From assembly GCA_022885665.1 (NCBI GenBank), contig JAGQDJ010000031.1:620001-684000 (forward strand): a stretch of DNA of 64,000 bases, given 5' to 3'. Shown here piece after piece: positions 15,621-26,867 of this stretch (the stretch's first letter is position 1; the number at the start of each line of letters is the position of its first letter). Origin of the DNA: Triops longicaudatus (taxonomy: Eukaryota; Arthropoda; Branchiopoda; Notostraca; Triopsidae). The translations under genes and the position numbers were made by a program. Below the pieces are notes generated by a model. The model was not told the origin of the DNA. It saw only the letters and a program-made list of their open reading frames with translations, and did not search any database.

Positions 15621-16210
15621 CGTAGCACTCGATTATCTTCATTGTCACTGCAAGGCTTCGAACGTCTTAATAGTTTCACGAACCGTCAGGCATAATGTCA
15701 TTGGTAAATGGCTCTGGGCCTTGAGCATTGTTCCGTAATAACTAATACTTACCATGAACCAATTACTGCCTCCTTCGTAGAAGTGACATCTAGTCACCCC
15801 ACATCACTGCGTATAACTAAGCATCAGCATTACGCTGTGCTAAACTCAGTGAGCTACAGAGAATACAGCTCTACATGTATTACGAAGTATTTTCGTAGGG
15901 AGTCTACATTTTGTCAGTTTGGGAAAGATTATGCAGCGTTTCTTGAATTCTGCCTGACATCTCTGTCCTTCTGCGTAAATTTTCTGTTGCTACGCGCACT
16001 GGTGCACAGTGGTAGTGACAGCGGCTGCATTACATACTAATTACACTTCCCCGTTTCACTATAAACTCGCATTACCTTGCAGACACTTTAAGAGTATCCG
16101 TTCTGATTAGCGTCACGTTAGCCTGGCAGTAATATGGCCCATGAATAAATTGTTCTAACATGAGCAACAACTTCCCTGCTCTACACTTACTTATATCTTC
16201 GGCTCTGACT

Positions 16211-16272
16211 ATTGATTACCATGAAAACTGCCGCCACAGACACTTACTACATAATAATGAATACCTCGACAA
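16211..16272 (+). repeat. Dispersed repeat, copy 2 of the 15.5 kb family
   Basis: About 62 bases beginning ATTGATTACCAT and ending TACCTCGACAA. They match copy 1 at 15500-15600, with the first part on the opposite strand and the last part on the same strand, at a handful of mismatches. Two copies 700 bases apart suggest a mobile or locally duplicated element. Its full boundaries cannot be set from two copies. Confidence 0.5.
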
Positions 16273-19200
16273 GGGAAAACAGTTATCCCGAAGAAAGGAA
16301 CCATTAACACTTCTTCTGAACGTCGTTTCTTATTTTCGTAATGTATTCTCATGCTGTCTGGTAGTAACGTGGTCAGGAATAGCAAAGGCAACGCTGAGGC
16401 GGAACCAGTTTCCAACACCAGAACCTACTTTGTACGTGAATAATGAAAAGCGGAATTTGAAGGGGCTTGAGGGTGTCACTGTCGTTAACTTGTATAGCCA
16501 CGTAACTACGAGCCTTTGCTAATAGTTGTAGCTCTCTGAGCGTGGTAAAAGCTTGTTCCCTCACCACCGTCACCTCCCTTCTGACATTTTCCACCAAAAA
16601 CCAAGTGTAGTACCGTACCGTCATTTGATGCTGTCCATTTCATTAAAAGGGAGAAATCTCCATTAGCTCTCCACATCCTTTAACCACCCAGAAACTTGTT
16701 TAGGCTTGGACTAAATGCACAGCACTTTAATGCACTCGTTCCGGGGTTCTCTTATATGTCTTTTATAGTTCGTAGTGAAGCTGCTAGCTCTCGCGTTCTT
16801 TCCAGATCGTACAAGCCACATAATGAACGTACGAAACCCCCAACCCTTATTATTGTGTGCGTTTTCCCTAACACCCTACACCCTTGTAACTCCCGAAAAT
16901 TTCTCAGTTTTCAACATAGCCGTTTTCTGATACAAGCACACTTAAAATAGAAGGTTCAAAAATAGAGAAAAAAGTGTGCATGCGTAGTTCCTCTTATAAA
17001 ATTTAAGTTAAAGCACGAAAAGCTTTTAAAACGTCACAGTAGATCAGTCTTCATTAAGTAAGGGACAAACCCTGCGCTTGTATGAAAACGGTTTATGGGG
17101 TGCAGTACTGCATATGCTTATGGAAGGTTTTAGGGGGATGAGAGAAAACAATAAAGTCGACGATATTTCTTTTCATCCATCACCCTTATAGTGTTTTATT
17201 TCTAAATGAAGAAAGAGAAGTTCATTATGTAAAGGTGATTATACTAGGTTGAATATAACTTCGAGCTCCTATCTGAGCAGCATTGGATTCAGTAAAGTTA
17301 CTGTAGGGTTGCGTGGTAGATTGTTCCATTGTCACATAGTTCAACTAGCCTTGGGTGGTATAACTACAACATCTGTCGGTGGATTCAAAGAGACTGGACC
17401 AGTGTGGTTTCTTTCTAAGGAAATCTCTCAACAGGTTTTGCACATGAAATGCGGCTTGGGAGGCGAATGAAAACAGATTACTCGCTTTCATACCTTTTTG
17501 TTTAGCTGCTAGTACTGTCATGGATAGAGGCAGTTTTAAGATGATAAACCCGCGAATTTTTCACTGAAAGGAGTTATTGTTTGCCGGCTGAGTCGGCAGT
17601 TTCCCGAACAGCCACGCACGTATACCACCCGTAAACTCAAGCCGTGGGAAACAAGGCAATACTGAAATGTAGTTATTTCTCGTAACTTGTTTGCCATATT
17701 GCTGTGCAGCGCTTCTCGGTTTTAGGAGAGCGATCATTTCTTGTTAGTTTCGTTAGGCACTTCGTAACGGTGAGGTGGCGACGGTTGGCGGAAAATATAA
17801 GCAATGTTAGAAAAACGAGTTGTCTGATAAAAATAAATGTCTTCTTGAACACTAGAAGACCAGCTGGTAATGTGTTTGAATTCTAGTTACGGCTAATTGG
17901 ACGATGTATTTTACACAGAAGAAACTTTGTTTCCTATTAGAGTATAGTAGACATAGCTTGTCAAACAAACGGTTACTCCTGTTACAACATTTTGAAATTA
18001 TAAAATAAGCCCCAAGTTACATATTCAACTGAAAATCTAATTCTCCGGAAGTAGAGTTCCATATAGTGCACAAAAAGTGAGTCTTCTCTTGCACTTCCAC
18101 TTAACGAGCTTCCGAGAGTAGAGAAGTAGAAAAAGTAGGGAAAAAAATAAAAAAGAATACTTGTGCGCCGTCATTAAAAGCAGCCTATGTGTCACTGGGG
18201 AGTATATAGTTGCGAAACAAACTCGTGTCTCACAATTGTCTTCCTTCCAAGCTTTCTATTTTATTTCATTCTTCTTTTAGTTTCGAATCTTCCTGCTGTA
18301 CACGTTCAATTCTTCGTCTATAATTTAATTTTCTAGTTCTTCACCTTCTACTTTTCTATCTGACATTTGTTTCTGCACTTTTTGTTATTTTTTAATATCT
18401 TTTTTGTCTATTATTTTCTTACTTTTTTTGTTGAAAAGAAAGTTGAGCGAATTATGAGACAGATTGACGGGTTGCAACTCATCTTCTGACTAGTTTGTCA
18501 CCCCACTACTATGGGAAAGTAAAAGCAAACAAATTGCTTGGTTGGTTAATCCTGGCAAGTTTCTTTCCCCGTTCGCTTGTATGCCCCAAAATGTGGCGTT
18601 GTCGTCAGTCACTCCAGGGGGAAGGGAAGCTGTACTGTACCGGCAAGATCAATACGCAGTAATCGGACCGTTGCTATATCCGACAGTTTTTTGTCGCTTT
18701 TTCCCTCCTCTCCTTCACGCTAGCTCTTTCTCGTCCCTCGAACCTGCTCCTCGAATTCTCATTATCCGTAGAACCTTGTCCGTTTTGAGAAACATTGGAG
18801 GGATTCTGTCATCAAACTTCAATTTTTCTTATTGCCTTTCCCCGAGGCCTCAACCAAAAGGGAAGTCATCTATCAATTCGAACCCAACGAAGAGTATTCT
18901 TTTTAGGAATATATTTTCTTATCAAATTCTCTCACTAGATCTTGTGTGAAACTGTGGGATAGCGTAATATTATTTATTTTTTCATCGCTTGTCAGGTAGA
19001 ACCAATGAAAGATGGATAGCTTCGAGCTATTTCAGGTGTGAAATTCTTTCATTTTTTGTCAAATCTCAAGCCTTGTAAAAAGAGCGCCGTTTTTTGTGTG
19101 AAGATTTTATTTTATTTTTATTTTTTTCGTTTCTTAAGCCAAACCGTCCTGAGTCAGCTTGAAACCTTCCTGGAACGACTGCGAAATGTCGACGTTGGGA

Positions 19201-19569
19201 CTAATTACGCCACCGGTGGCGTACTTTTCCAAGTACAGTAAGTACTAGCTTTCTTTTCAACCAAGGAAAGTTGTCCTTTCGACATGGCATCCCTCTCCTA
19301 ATCGCCACGTGAAACAAGTTTACTCTTTCCTGTCTCAATTTTCGTATTTTGTTAGCTCCGCTTAACTGTGATTCGCTAGGACAAAGTTACCCAGACCAGA
19401 GCAAACAAATTTGCACGCACGCAAAGGGAGCTTCCTAGTGGGCTACTAGCACGTTACATATACTCCGTAGCAAGAGTTCAACATAAATCCCAGTTGTCAC
19501 CATTTTTTGCTGCAATTAAGTCTGTTTTTGAGAAGAGTTCCGTTTTCGCGTGAGTAGAAATCGTTTTAC

Positions 19570-20041
19570 CTGCCGCGACGGGTACATACATATTGAGGAA
19601 GAGACAGTCCTCGCTCTGGTTGCGTAATAAAGGTTCCTCCAAGCGTTTCAAGGCTTCGTACCGGCCCCGGGGCATTTTGCGAAGGGCTGCGGTTTCGTTG
19701 GAAATGTCGGGGAATTGCTGGGGACAAACGGGTCCGAAGTGATCTACATGTCTTACGCCCCGCCAAGGCGCCGAAGTCACTGGGGGCATAAAACGCAAAT
19801 TGCCTACCGGAGGAGACGCATAAGGGATGCCGAGATACATTTCCACCGTCGCCGCTTGGCGATCTTCCAAAGTGAGCACCAAGCCGCGAAGCGAACCCTT
19901 CCGGGTTACGATCAGCCGTGACCCCGGCACTGCATTCGAGTAGTGACTGTAAATCCCTCCTTCTAAGGCTTCGGTGGAAGACACTACCAACAACATCAAA
20001 CCAACAAACCACCACCAGACGGTCCTTACCCACCACTTCAT
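19570..20041 (-). CDS. Neuroligin-like protein, N-terminal coding exon (partial gene)
   Basis: Neuroligins are postsynaptic adhesion proteins with a catalytically inactive carboxylesterase-type ectodomain that binds neurexins. I chose the Met at 20039-20041 because it begins a hydrophobic Trp/Val/Leu-rich signal peptide (MKWWVRTVWWWFVGLMLL) ending near SSTEA. The frame stays open upstream to another ATG at 20222-20224. The mature part runs RLIVTRKGSLRG, then YLGIPYASPPVGNLRF, then SNETAALRKMPRGR, then NQSEDCLFLN. The last is the carboxylesterase type-B signature around the first disulfide Cys. The SNETAAL..MPRGR block is characteristic of neuroligins rather than digestive esterases. The exon ends with a donor (GCAG|GTAAAACG) in phase 1 at 19569/19570. 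No following exon was located, so the gene is partial here, either split by a very long intron or continuing beyond base 1. Confidence 0.85.
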
Positions 20042-23000
20042 CACTTGCTGGTACTTTGGACTGGAATCTCCACCTGTGCTTCCGCCTACAGTAGGCCTGG
20101 GTGCTAACAGGGTGAGTGACAATCGACATGGGTGGTAAATTGGAGGAATTGGAACACCCGGCACACCACTTTGACACATTATATTCCCATGGTTTAATAA
20201 AAAAACGCCGAAACGGTTCTCCAAATCCCTTTTATCGAATTCTTGTTATAAAGTTTTCACTTTCAGTATGAACGAGTTTGGGTGGTAAAAAAGTAACAAA
20301 AAAGAAAGCGACACTTTTTAGGGAAACTCAGTCAAGGTAAGAAATGAGTAAAGGTAATACACGTTTCCCTTTGTAACCAGAATGGAGCCACTTTTGAGTT
20401 TTCAGTCCAAATTGAGAACGTGGATAAAATAGGCGTGTTTTTCCCAGCAGAATGGGTTCACTTCCAATTTTTTCAGTGCTGTATAGAAAAATGTGGTGGC
20501 ATGGGATGAAACTGGGCTGCCAAGTTAAGTGCGTTCGAAATTAAAGAAACAGGAAGCAGAAAGGGTGTCGGAAGCTTCCAGTTGGCTCCTGGCAGCGTTA
20601 GGTGTTGAGCACCGAATGAAAAGCACACACTGAAACCAGTTTCCGTGGAGAGGGCAGCTCCAGATCTGGCAGATGGTGGGTGTGGGGGAAGTTGGTAGAA
20701 ACGCCAGAGGGGAAATGACTTGCGCTCAAGTATTTCTCCTCCCTTCTTCCGTTTAAAGGGAAAGATACGTAACAAACACCCCCTGACAAAAGACACCAGG
20801 TAAATCCGAAACAACTCACCCCCCTTTCCCTTATCTCTTCCTTAACTTGTCTTGTGTCGGTATTATTTCCCACCCTTCCACGCTCTGGTTTGGTTCTACT
20901 GATAGTGTAAGCTTTGGCGTCTTAAGAACAAGAGATAAATCGGTGGAAGGTTTTCGCAACAGTCTAACCCTGCGTGGGAGTTAGAACCGGTACAATACAC
21001 TACATACACATTGCAACCCTACACCATCAAACTCTAGTTTAAGCGATATCCGCAACCACGGTGATTAAATTGAGAACGGGTGGGAGATCGTATAACGTAC
21101 AACGCTTCAGTAGATCTTTCTACTTATCTAATACTTGCATGACTCTTCGGGCGGGTAGTCTCTCCCTGCATTCTTTGCTCAAGCTTAGTCACCCAGAAAC
21201 CAGGAAAGAAAAAGAGATTACTGCCTGGAACTGTAAGCTAGCAGGTAAATCCTCACCATGAACGCCAGTAATCTTGAAGCACCAGAAATACGAACTACAT
21301 CTATCATCACTTTGCTGCAAACAAGACAATGAAATAAACGCGCTAAAACTCCGTAAAGTATTTGTAAAAATAGTTTCATTTAAAAATCGAGGACGAGCGA
21401 AGTACAGTATGTGTTCAGGAAGTCCAAAAACTACAACGTAAATTTCTGGAAATCATTCCGTGGGAATCAGTTGTGAATTTTGTTGTTCTTGGGTGGTTGT
21501 TGCCAAAGCGAGTACCGCAATGAAAGAAATTTGTCTAAATGGAGTTCGCGTAATCAGAAATCTGCTGTGCTCTATCTTCGAACGAGTTTCGCTCCTTTTA
21601 GTGCTGTTGGAGTTGGCCTTCTCGAGTAAAAGCAAAAAGGCTCCAGCGAGATCTCAGCCAAGCGTGACCTTTTCCCCATTCTTTTTCTAGCGAACGACAT
21701 GGGGGAAAGGAGCCGCAGCAATAGAATTAGATTAGCATCTGTTTAATAACAGCCAACCAGGCAAAGATTTTCATACGTGTTGGGGCCAGATTGCGAGATA
21801 AACTTCAGGCACGTTTTTAACCCCATTGTTGGGTGCCAACGTTGTCTCCTTGATCTTATGCTTCTCTTTAATTCCTTTTTTCTTACCAAAGGGGATCACT
21901 TTCTTTATTTTCTTTGCCGTTTGCGCATTTTACGTCGTTTATTTTCTCAAAAAGCGGGCCTGGTGAGCTGTCTCCAGAGGTCAAGTCCTAGTACTTAGCT
22001 GGTATCGCTGGGCGCCAACAAAGGCGTATTTAGTGCAGCAAAGGGGTGGGATGCGAGGGACTGGCCAAAAAGCAAAACCAGAAGAAATATGACTTAATAC
22101 CGCTTTGGGGCCAACAAGTTAAGAAGAGTGTTTTTATCTTGGATTTTTTGGCGTATTTCCTTTAAGCAAAGGGAAAGCAAACAAAAGAGAACTAGTTAGA
22201 AAAGGTGTTAGAAAGATTTTTGGAAAGTTATTTGCTCCTAAGCTTGTTTCTGCTTTGCTTTATTCATGTCCCAGCAACCAAATATTGCGGCAGTAATAAT
22301 GGAACATCGTCAGCACGTTATGCATTATGAAATATTTGTGCGCTTCTTCAGTGGAAATGAAACACACAAGGCGTAGTGTACAATTTTCAAGCTGTGCAAA
22401 GCTTAACATTTCTGCGTGTTGACAGCTCCCGTTAGGTGGAGAAGCTATTTTATCTCCAGCGATATTTTATCCACCTAATCAAGAAAATGTGTTTCCTTTC
22501 TACACCTTTTACTTTACAAAAATGTGTTAAAATATTTTTTTTTCTTATAATTAATTGCACACTTGTCCTTTCATGGTATCTTTGCAAAGATTACTAAGAG
22601 AACCGTTTATTTTTTGCGCAAACTTAGCTAATTTTCTTTGCTGTCACTTAAGCTGATGTAAATTGAGGTGTGCTCCAGTTTTCTGAGAAACGTGTCAACA
22701 TAACAACAGGTTATGAGCAGAAATCTTAGTTAACTCTACCATTAAGACCCGAGCTACTCCAGACGCCGTTTTTATCACCGTGGCTGAATATGTAGCGTAG
22801 GATTTTCCAGAAATTGTAAGACTTTTTTATGGTCATATTTAGCGAAACGCTTTGGGGGCTTCGTGAGGGTCTACGGGAGTGTTACGGCCAGGGTGGTGAA
22901 AAAAGGAGCGCAGAATGAAATCCATAGTTCATGTGCTTGTTTTGAAGGATCATGAGGCTTGGGAGCTGAAACATTTACATCCACCGTGAGGAACTTGGAA

Positions 23001-23710
23001 TCGATTGAAACTCGGTGGATAAACCATAATGGGAATACTTACGCATGTGTAGGCGAAAGTTATTACGGAGATGTGAAGATTAATCCTATGAGCGATCTAT
23101 ATTTTGAGACGTTGATAGCTCAGACGCTCAGATAGCACAATTGCGAACTGGTTACGCGGAGGAGATAAATTGAAATGCTGGTTATAAACTTCTATTGAAA
23201 ACGTTTTTCATGGTATTATGTAAGAAAATATTTTCTTGGCTTGCAACCGTAGTGTTCGATTGATTTAAGCCTAGAATATAATTTGGTACAGAATAGATTC
23301 CAAGGCCACAGGCTTAAGGCAACTTGAGAGGAGGTAGGTCATGCAAAACTTTTCGAGAAAGCTAGTTACCAAAGAATTTTGGATGCATTTCAAAATAAAA
23401 GGTGTATGCTTATAATGGCTCATTATGCGTTGCGATATAATTTGTCAGCCAAAGGCGGGTTCACAATGAACTCTCAATTATCTGTTTCGGTTTTTGGGAG
23501 ACTTTTAATTCCGCCCTTCAAAGATCGCTTCGCATGGTTTATGCATCTTGAGAAATAATACGAAAGAATAGGTTTGCGATAATCTTTGGAACCAATTTTT
23601 CAGAGGAAATCACTTTCAATCTTTCAATATATTGGTCAGGTTCCATATTATTTTTAGTTTTTTTAACGATAATGTGAAACGCTAGAAACAAATTGCATCA
23701 TTGGTAAATA

Positions 23711-23757
23711 AAAATCTTCAAATAAAAATCTTCAAACGGATCTTCAATCCGTTTTAT
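23711..23757. repeat. Short tandem repeat followed by a small hairpin
   Basis: The 14-base unit AATAAAAATCTTCA occurs twice head to tail. A hairpin follows with arms AAACGGAT and ATCCGTTT around a short TTCA loop region, and then a T-run. In a bacterium it would look like a terminator; in this animal sequence it is more likely chance or a small repeat. No function is inferred. Confidence 0.35.
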
Positions 23758-23789
23758 TATTTTTTTTAACGGTCTCCTTTGTTTGCCAG

Positions 23790-23859
23790 AATTTGCTGCA
23801 GTATTGTTCGTTCATCTCGGGAATTGACGGCGGCGGCATTTGACCTGGCCATGAAAAAT
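23790..23859 (+). other. Weak candidate exon, product unknown
   Basis: A 70-base segment has a good acceptor (pyrimidine-rich tract ending TTTGCCAG) and a strong donor (AAAAT|GTAAGTA). One of its frames is open, reading ICCSIVRSSRELTAAAFDL then AMKN. No flanking exon was found in a compatible phase, so this could be chance. Its local base composition is less AT-rich than the surroundings. Confidence 0.2.
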
Positions 23860-26299
23860 GTAAGTACCTACAAAGAAACACGATCCCAACATTATATATC
23901 TTACAGCTCATATTTCTCGACACTTCCGAGCATGTTTACACTGTCTCTCGGAGCGTCTTACTTCTACAATGAATATTTTGAATGAACTAATCCACATTAC
24001 TTTCTTTTCCCTGACCTGTGTGTGTCAAATGCTGATTTCTCAGGAAGTCAGCTCCAATTGGTGCAAAGGAAATTCTACCCTTTCCCTAACCCTTTGATGG
24101 TCTATATGGTAGAAATGAATGATTTTCCTATTCCGAAAACCCTTTCTGAAAGGGAAGGGCCCACAAAAGGGATTCTTTCTGGAAGGTGGGACAATATAGT
24201 TTTTGGATTACTCCCAAGTGAGCCATAACGGCTTTGCGAAGTTCGTGCAATATACTTTAAGAAATGCTCGAACTATTGATGGCTTCAGAATCTTTTGCAT
24301 TTTTATGGTTTGAAATTTCTTTAAAATGCCCTGAAATTTATAATAGTTTACTTTTCGAAAAGTATTGCGATATCGTGTGTTGTTATTCTGCTTTCATTGT
24401 TGCCTTCTGACTCATAGAGTGAAGCATTGGTTTTCATGCACTGCTGTTTTCTGGGCATTGAACTAGGCAAACTTGGTCGTTCGTTGCTTCTGGTTTGTTT
24501 TGATTCATTGCAGTGAATAATGGACGTGTGGTCCAATCTTTTACTGCATCAGAGAATAAGAACGATTAGTTTACCAGGAATTTCCCCTCCATTAATCTGT
24601 GAATGAGAGGGTTTCCTGCAGTAAGGGATTTCATATACGTAATACAATAGCATCCTATTAGGTAATACTTTTTAGTCAGTATAATGTAAGGCTATTTTTG
24701 TCAGATTTATCTTATTTCGTGCTCTAATTCAAGTTTAGCTTTACTTATATTTAGTTCGTGATGTAGTATACAGTTCCGAAAAGGGGAAAATGTTGCGTCC
24801 TATTTCTGTGCGAAATTCGAGGGACAATGTTGTTGACTAACGGATTAGAAAAAGAGGGAGAAATTAGAGTTGGTGTGAAGAGCTGTTGGCAGAGAAATAG
24901 ACATTGTCTGGAGAATTCTTTCTTTGGGGTTTGCAACTTCTTGAGTTCTTTTCGTTGTTCAAGCTTTAGGACCCACTTGTCTGGTTGTCGCCTCGTACTC
25001 CAGTTTTTTATTTACATAGAATTTTTTTCCTCGGTCAATTCTGCTCAAGAGTTGAGTAGTGTAGGGAGAAAAGCCCAATGTCAGGTTTGAAGTAGTGGGA
25101 AAAACGAACCAGAATTGAAAAGCAGAGAAACCACCATAACGAAGATGATGTTGCTTGTTTAACAAGATGAAATACTACTTGGAGACGCTGGTGCTGAAGT
25201 TTTCGCAGAATCGACTTTTTCATCAAGACATTGTATGCATTGGTCGTAATCTTTCCTACAGCTGTTTAAGTTTCAAAGATGACTGTAATAGACAATATGC
25301 ATAATCCGGTGGTTTCTAATGATTTTTGTCCGTCGCCCATTTTTACGAACACGTGTCATCCCACGGGTGGTTAGCGCCCACATGACGTGAAGTTCATGCT
25401 TTCCATTTATAAATACAATAACTACCCTAAACTCGGCTGCCCAAGAAAGAAACCTAAAACGCCCACTGGTCTGCGATATCACCCATTTGCAAGACCACTG
25501 AGATTACAATGTAACTGGATTTTTTATTCCTATGGGACAGGTGGCCCAGTTCACTTGCAAGCCTCAACTTTCCATCACTTATCCCCTGACCATGTGAAGT
25601 TGTGCAAACTGCATGAGCATAACTCTTCTGTTTCCATGCAGTGATTGCTCCAGAAGTAGCGCATGATTTTAATTTTATGTGGAATATTCGTTTCTCTTGT
25701 ATGGCTTATGAAAGCTACACACGGGTTCTTACGAAATTCCAATGGTATTTTCCTACTCTGGGATAGTATATATGTTTAACAGAACAAGAAACTAGTCTAC
25801 AGCATAACACAAGAATATTTCCCCAAACTTCAAAGTAGCCTGTGTTAAATATCTCGAGATAATATGCATGTTCATTGGGTGTCAGAAGAGCGTTATAGAT
25901 TATCGTAGGCTTCCAGAATGAACTTTTATAAATAACGCAGTTCTCTTAATATTGATTCAAAGCTGCGCCAAGAAAGTCATTCCTTCTATTTCGAAGGCCG
26001 ATTCTGGTACCATCTGTGAGCTACAGAAGGACTAAACACTAGGTTAGTGTCAAATTCGCGCACAGCGTCTTCTTCGAATTTCGTGCAATGGAAGGAGCTG
26101 AACACGCAGACATTCGATGAATAAGTTACAAAACTGAAGAACGCTATTTAAAAACTCTTTCAGAGTTCAGGTAATAGGATACAGCATCTCGAAATACCAG
26201 AACTTTTGTGAAATTGGCTGGGAAAGAAGCATAGTAAATGTGCTTCATGTCAAAGTACGTAATGGGACCAAAGTACGTCATACAGTTTCATTTCAATCA

Positions 26300-26305
26300 T
26301 TTATT
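26300..26305 (-). terminator. Polyadenylation signal candidate, flippase gene
   Basis: AATAAA on the minus strand, about 170 bases past the stop of the distal last exon (26476-26478). It is the first canonical hexamer I saw downstream of the flippase coding sequence. Confidence 0.4.
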
Positions 26306-26475
26306 TTCATTCGTTGACTAGCAAGTCATACACCGCTTATTTGAATCACTTTTCGTATGTAGTGTGTTATTTAAGTAAAATTATCACTGTAAGGAATCAA
26401 AACAATTACTCTGGAATGATTCTTTGGCAATCCCCTTGACTCCACTGAAGCGCATTTGTCCTCACAGAAAAATCG

Positions 26476-26694
26476 TTACACAGTACTAACACTCTCGAGG
26501 GAATCAGTTTCACTGCTTGCCATTTCTTGACTCGGCTCGCAGTGAATCGGCATTAAGGACACTTGGGACATGCTGGGCATCAAATCCGTATCGTAACGCT
26601 GAAATTCTCCATTTCCATGGATCCACGATTGTGTTGAGATCACAGTTATTGCGGTCAAGGCTGATTCTGTGCGTTTCAAATGCATTGGTTTCAT
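26476..26694 (-). CDS. ATP11: Alternative last exon of the ATP11-type flippase
   Basis: This open exon follows a good acceptor (CTGTTTTCAG|ATG at 26694) and reads MKPMHLKRTESALTAITVIS onward for 72 residues to a stop at 26476-26478. It starts in phase 0, and the last shared exon (27115-27280) ends in phase 0, so it can replace the 26868-27041 tail exactly. Both tails are hydrophilic and Ser-rich, as expected for a cytoplasmic C-terminus. This one ends in SVSTV, which fits the class I PDZ ligand pattern (S/T-x-hydrophobic at the C-terminus). The proximal tail ends RIVIGAK and does not. Mammalian ATP11A and ATP11C are known to vary by alternative C-terminal exons that alter localisation. Use of both exons here is inferred. 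Confidence 0.6.
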   Translation of the reverse strand: MKPMHLKRTESALTAITVISTQSWIHGNGEFQRYDTDLMPSMSQVSLMPIHCEPSQEMASSETDSLESVSTV

Positions 26695-26867
26695 CTGAAA
26701 ACAGAATTGTAAATAACATTATCCACATTGAGATCAAGTTCAACTGACTCGAAAAAAGCACACAGCAATGCGACTGAAGGCAATTTAAACTACATCTAAA
26801 AGCGAAAGCCACAACAAGCCGGCAAAAGCCTGCACTGAGCGAGAAACTCACGCATTGTTTTTTCGTG

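Larger units (their letters stand above)
1..19569. other. Long stretch without a supportable gene
   Basis: Only short open frames are seen on either strand, the longest about 135 codons at 18542-18949 (+) and 129 codons at 8412-8801 (-). None shows a recognisable motif or compositional bias, and I could not join any to splice sites in a convincing way. The neuroligin exon at 19570-20041 lies on the minus strand and ends in a donor, so its following exons must lie at lower coordinates; much of this stretch could be that gene's intron. The only structured sequence I found is a repeat family at 15.5-16.3 kb, listed separately. Confidence 0.6.
20225..26298. other. Intergenic or 5' non-coding stretch
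   Basis: This lies upstream of the neuroligin exon and downstream of the flippase 3' end. Open frames are short (at most 113 codons, 20473-20814 minus) and unremarkable. Two small items stand out: a weak plus-strand exon candidate at 23790-23859, and a short direct repeat plus hairpin just upstream of it at 23711-23757. Nothing else is supported. Confidence 0.5.

Noticed and set aside
18542..18949. 135-codon open frame on the plus strand
   Set aside because: No domain or compositional signal; isolated in non-coding sequence.
19566..20177. 203-codon frame overlapping the neuroligin exon on the same strand
   Set aside because: It is the other-frame shadow of a clearly conserved neuroligin sequence and is Arg/Ser-rich without motifs.
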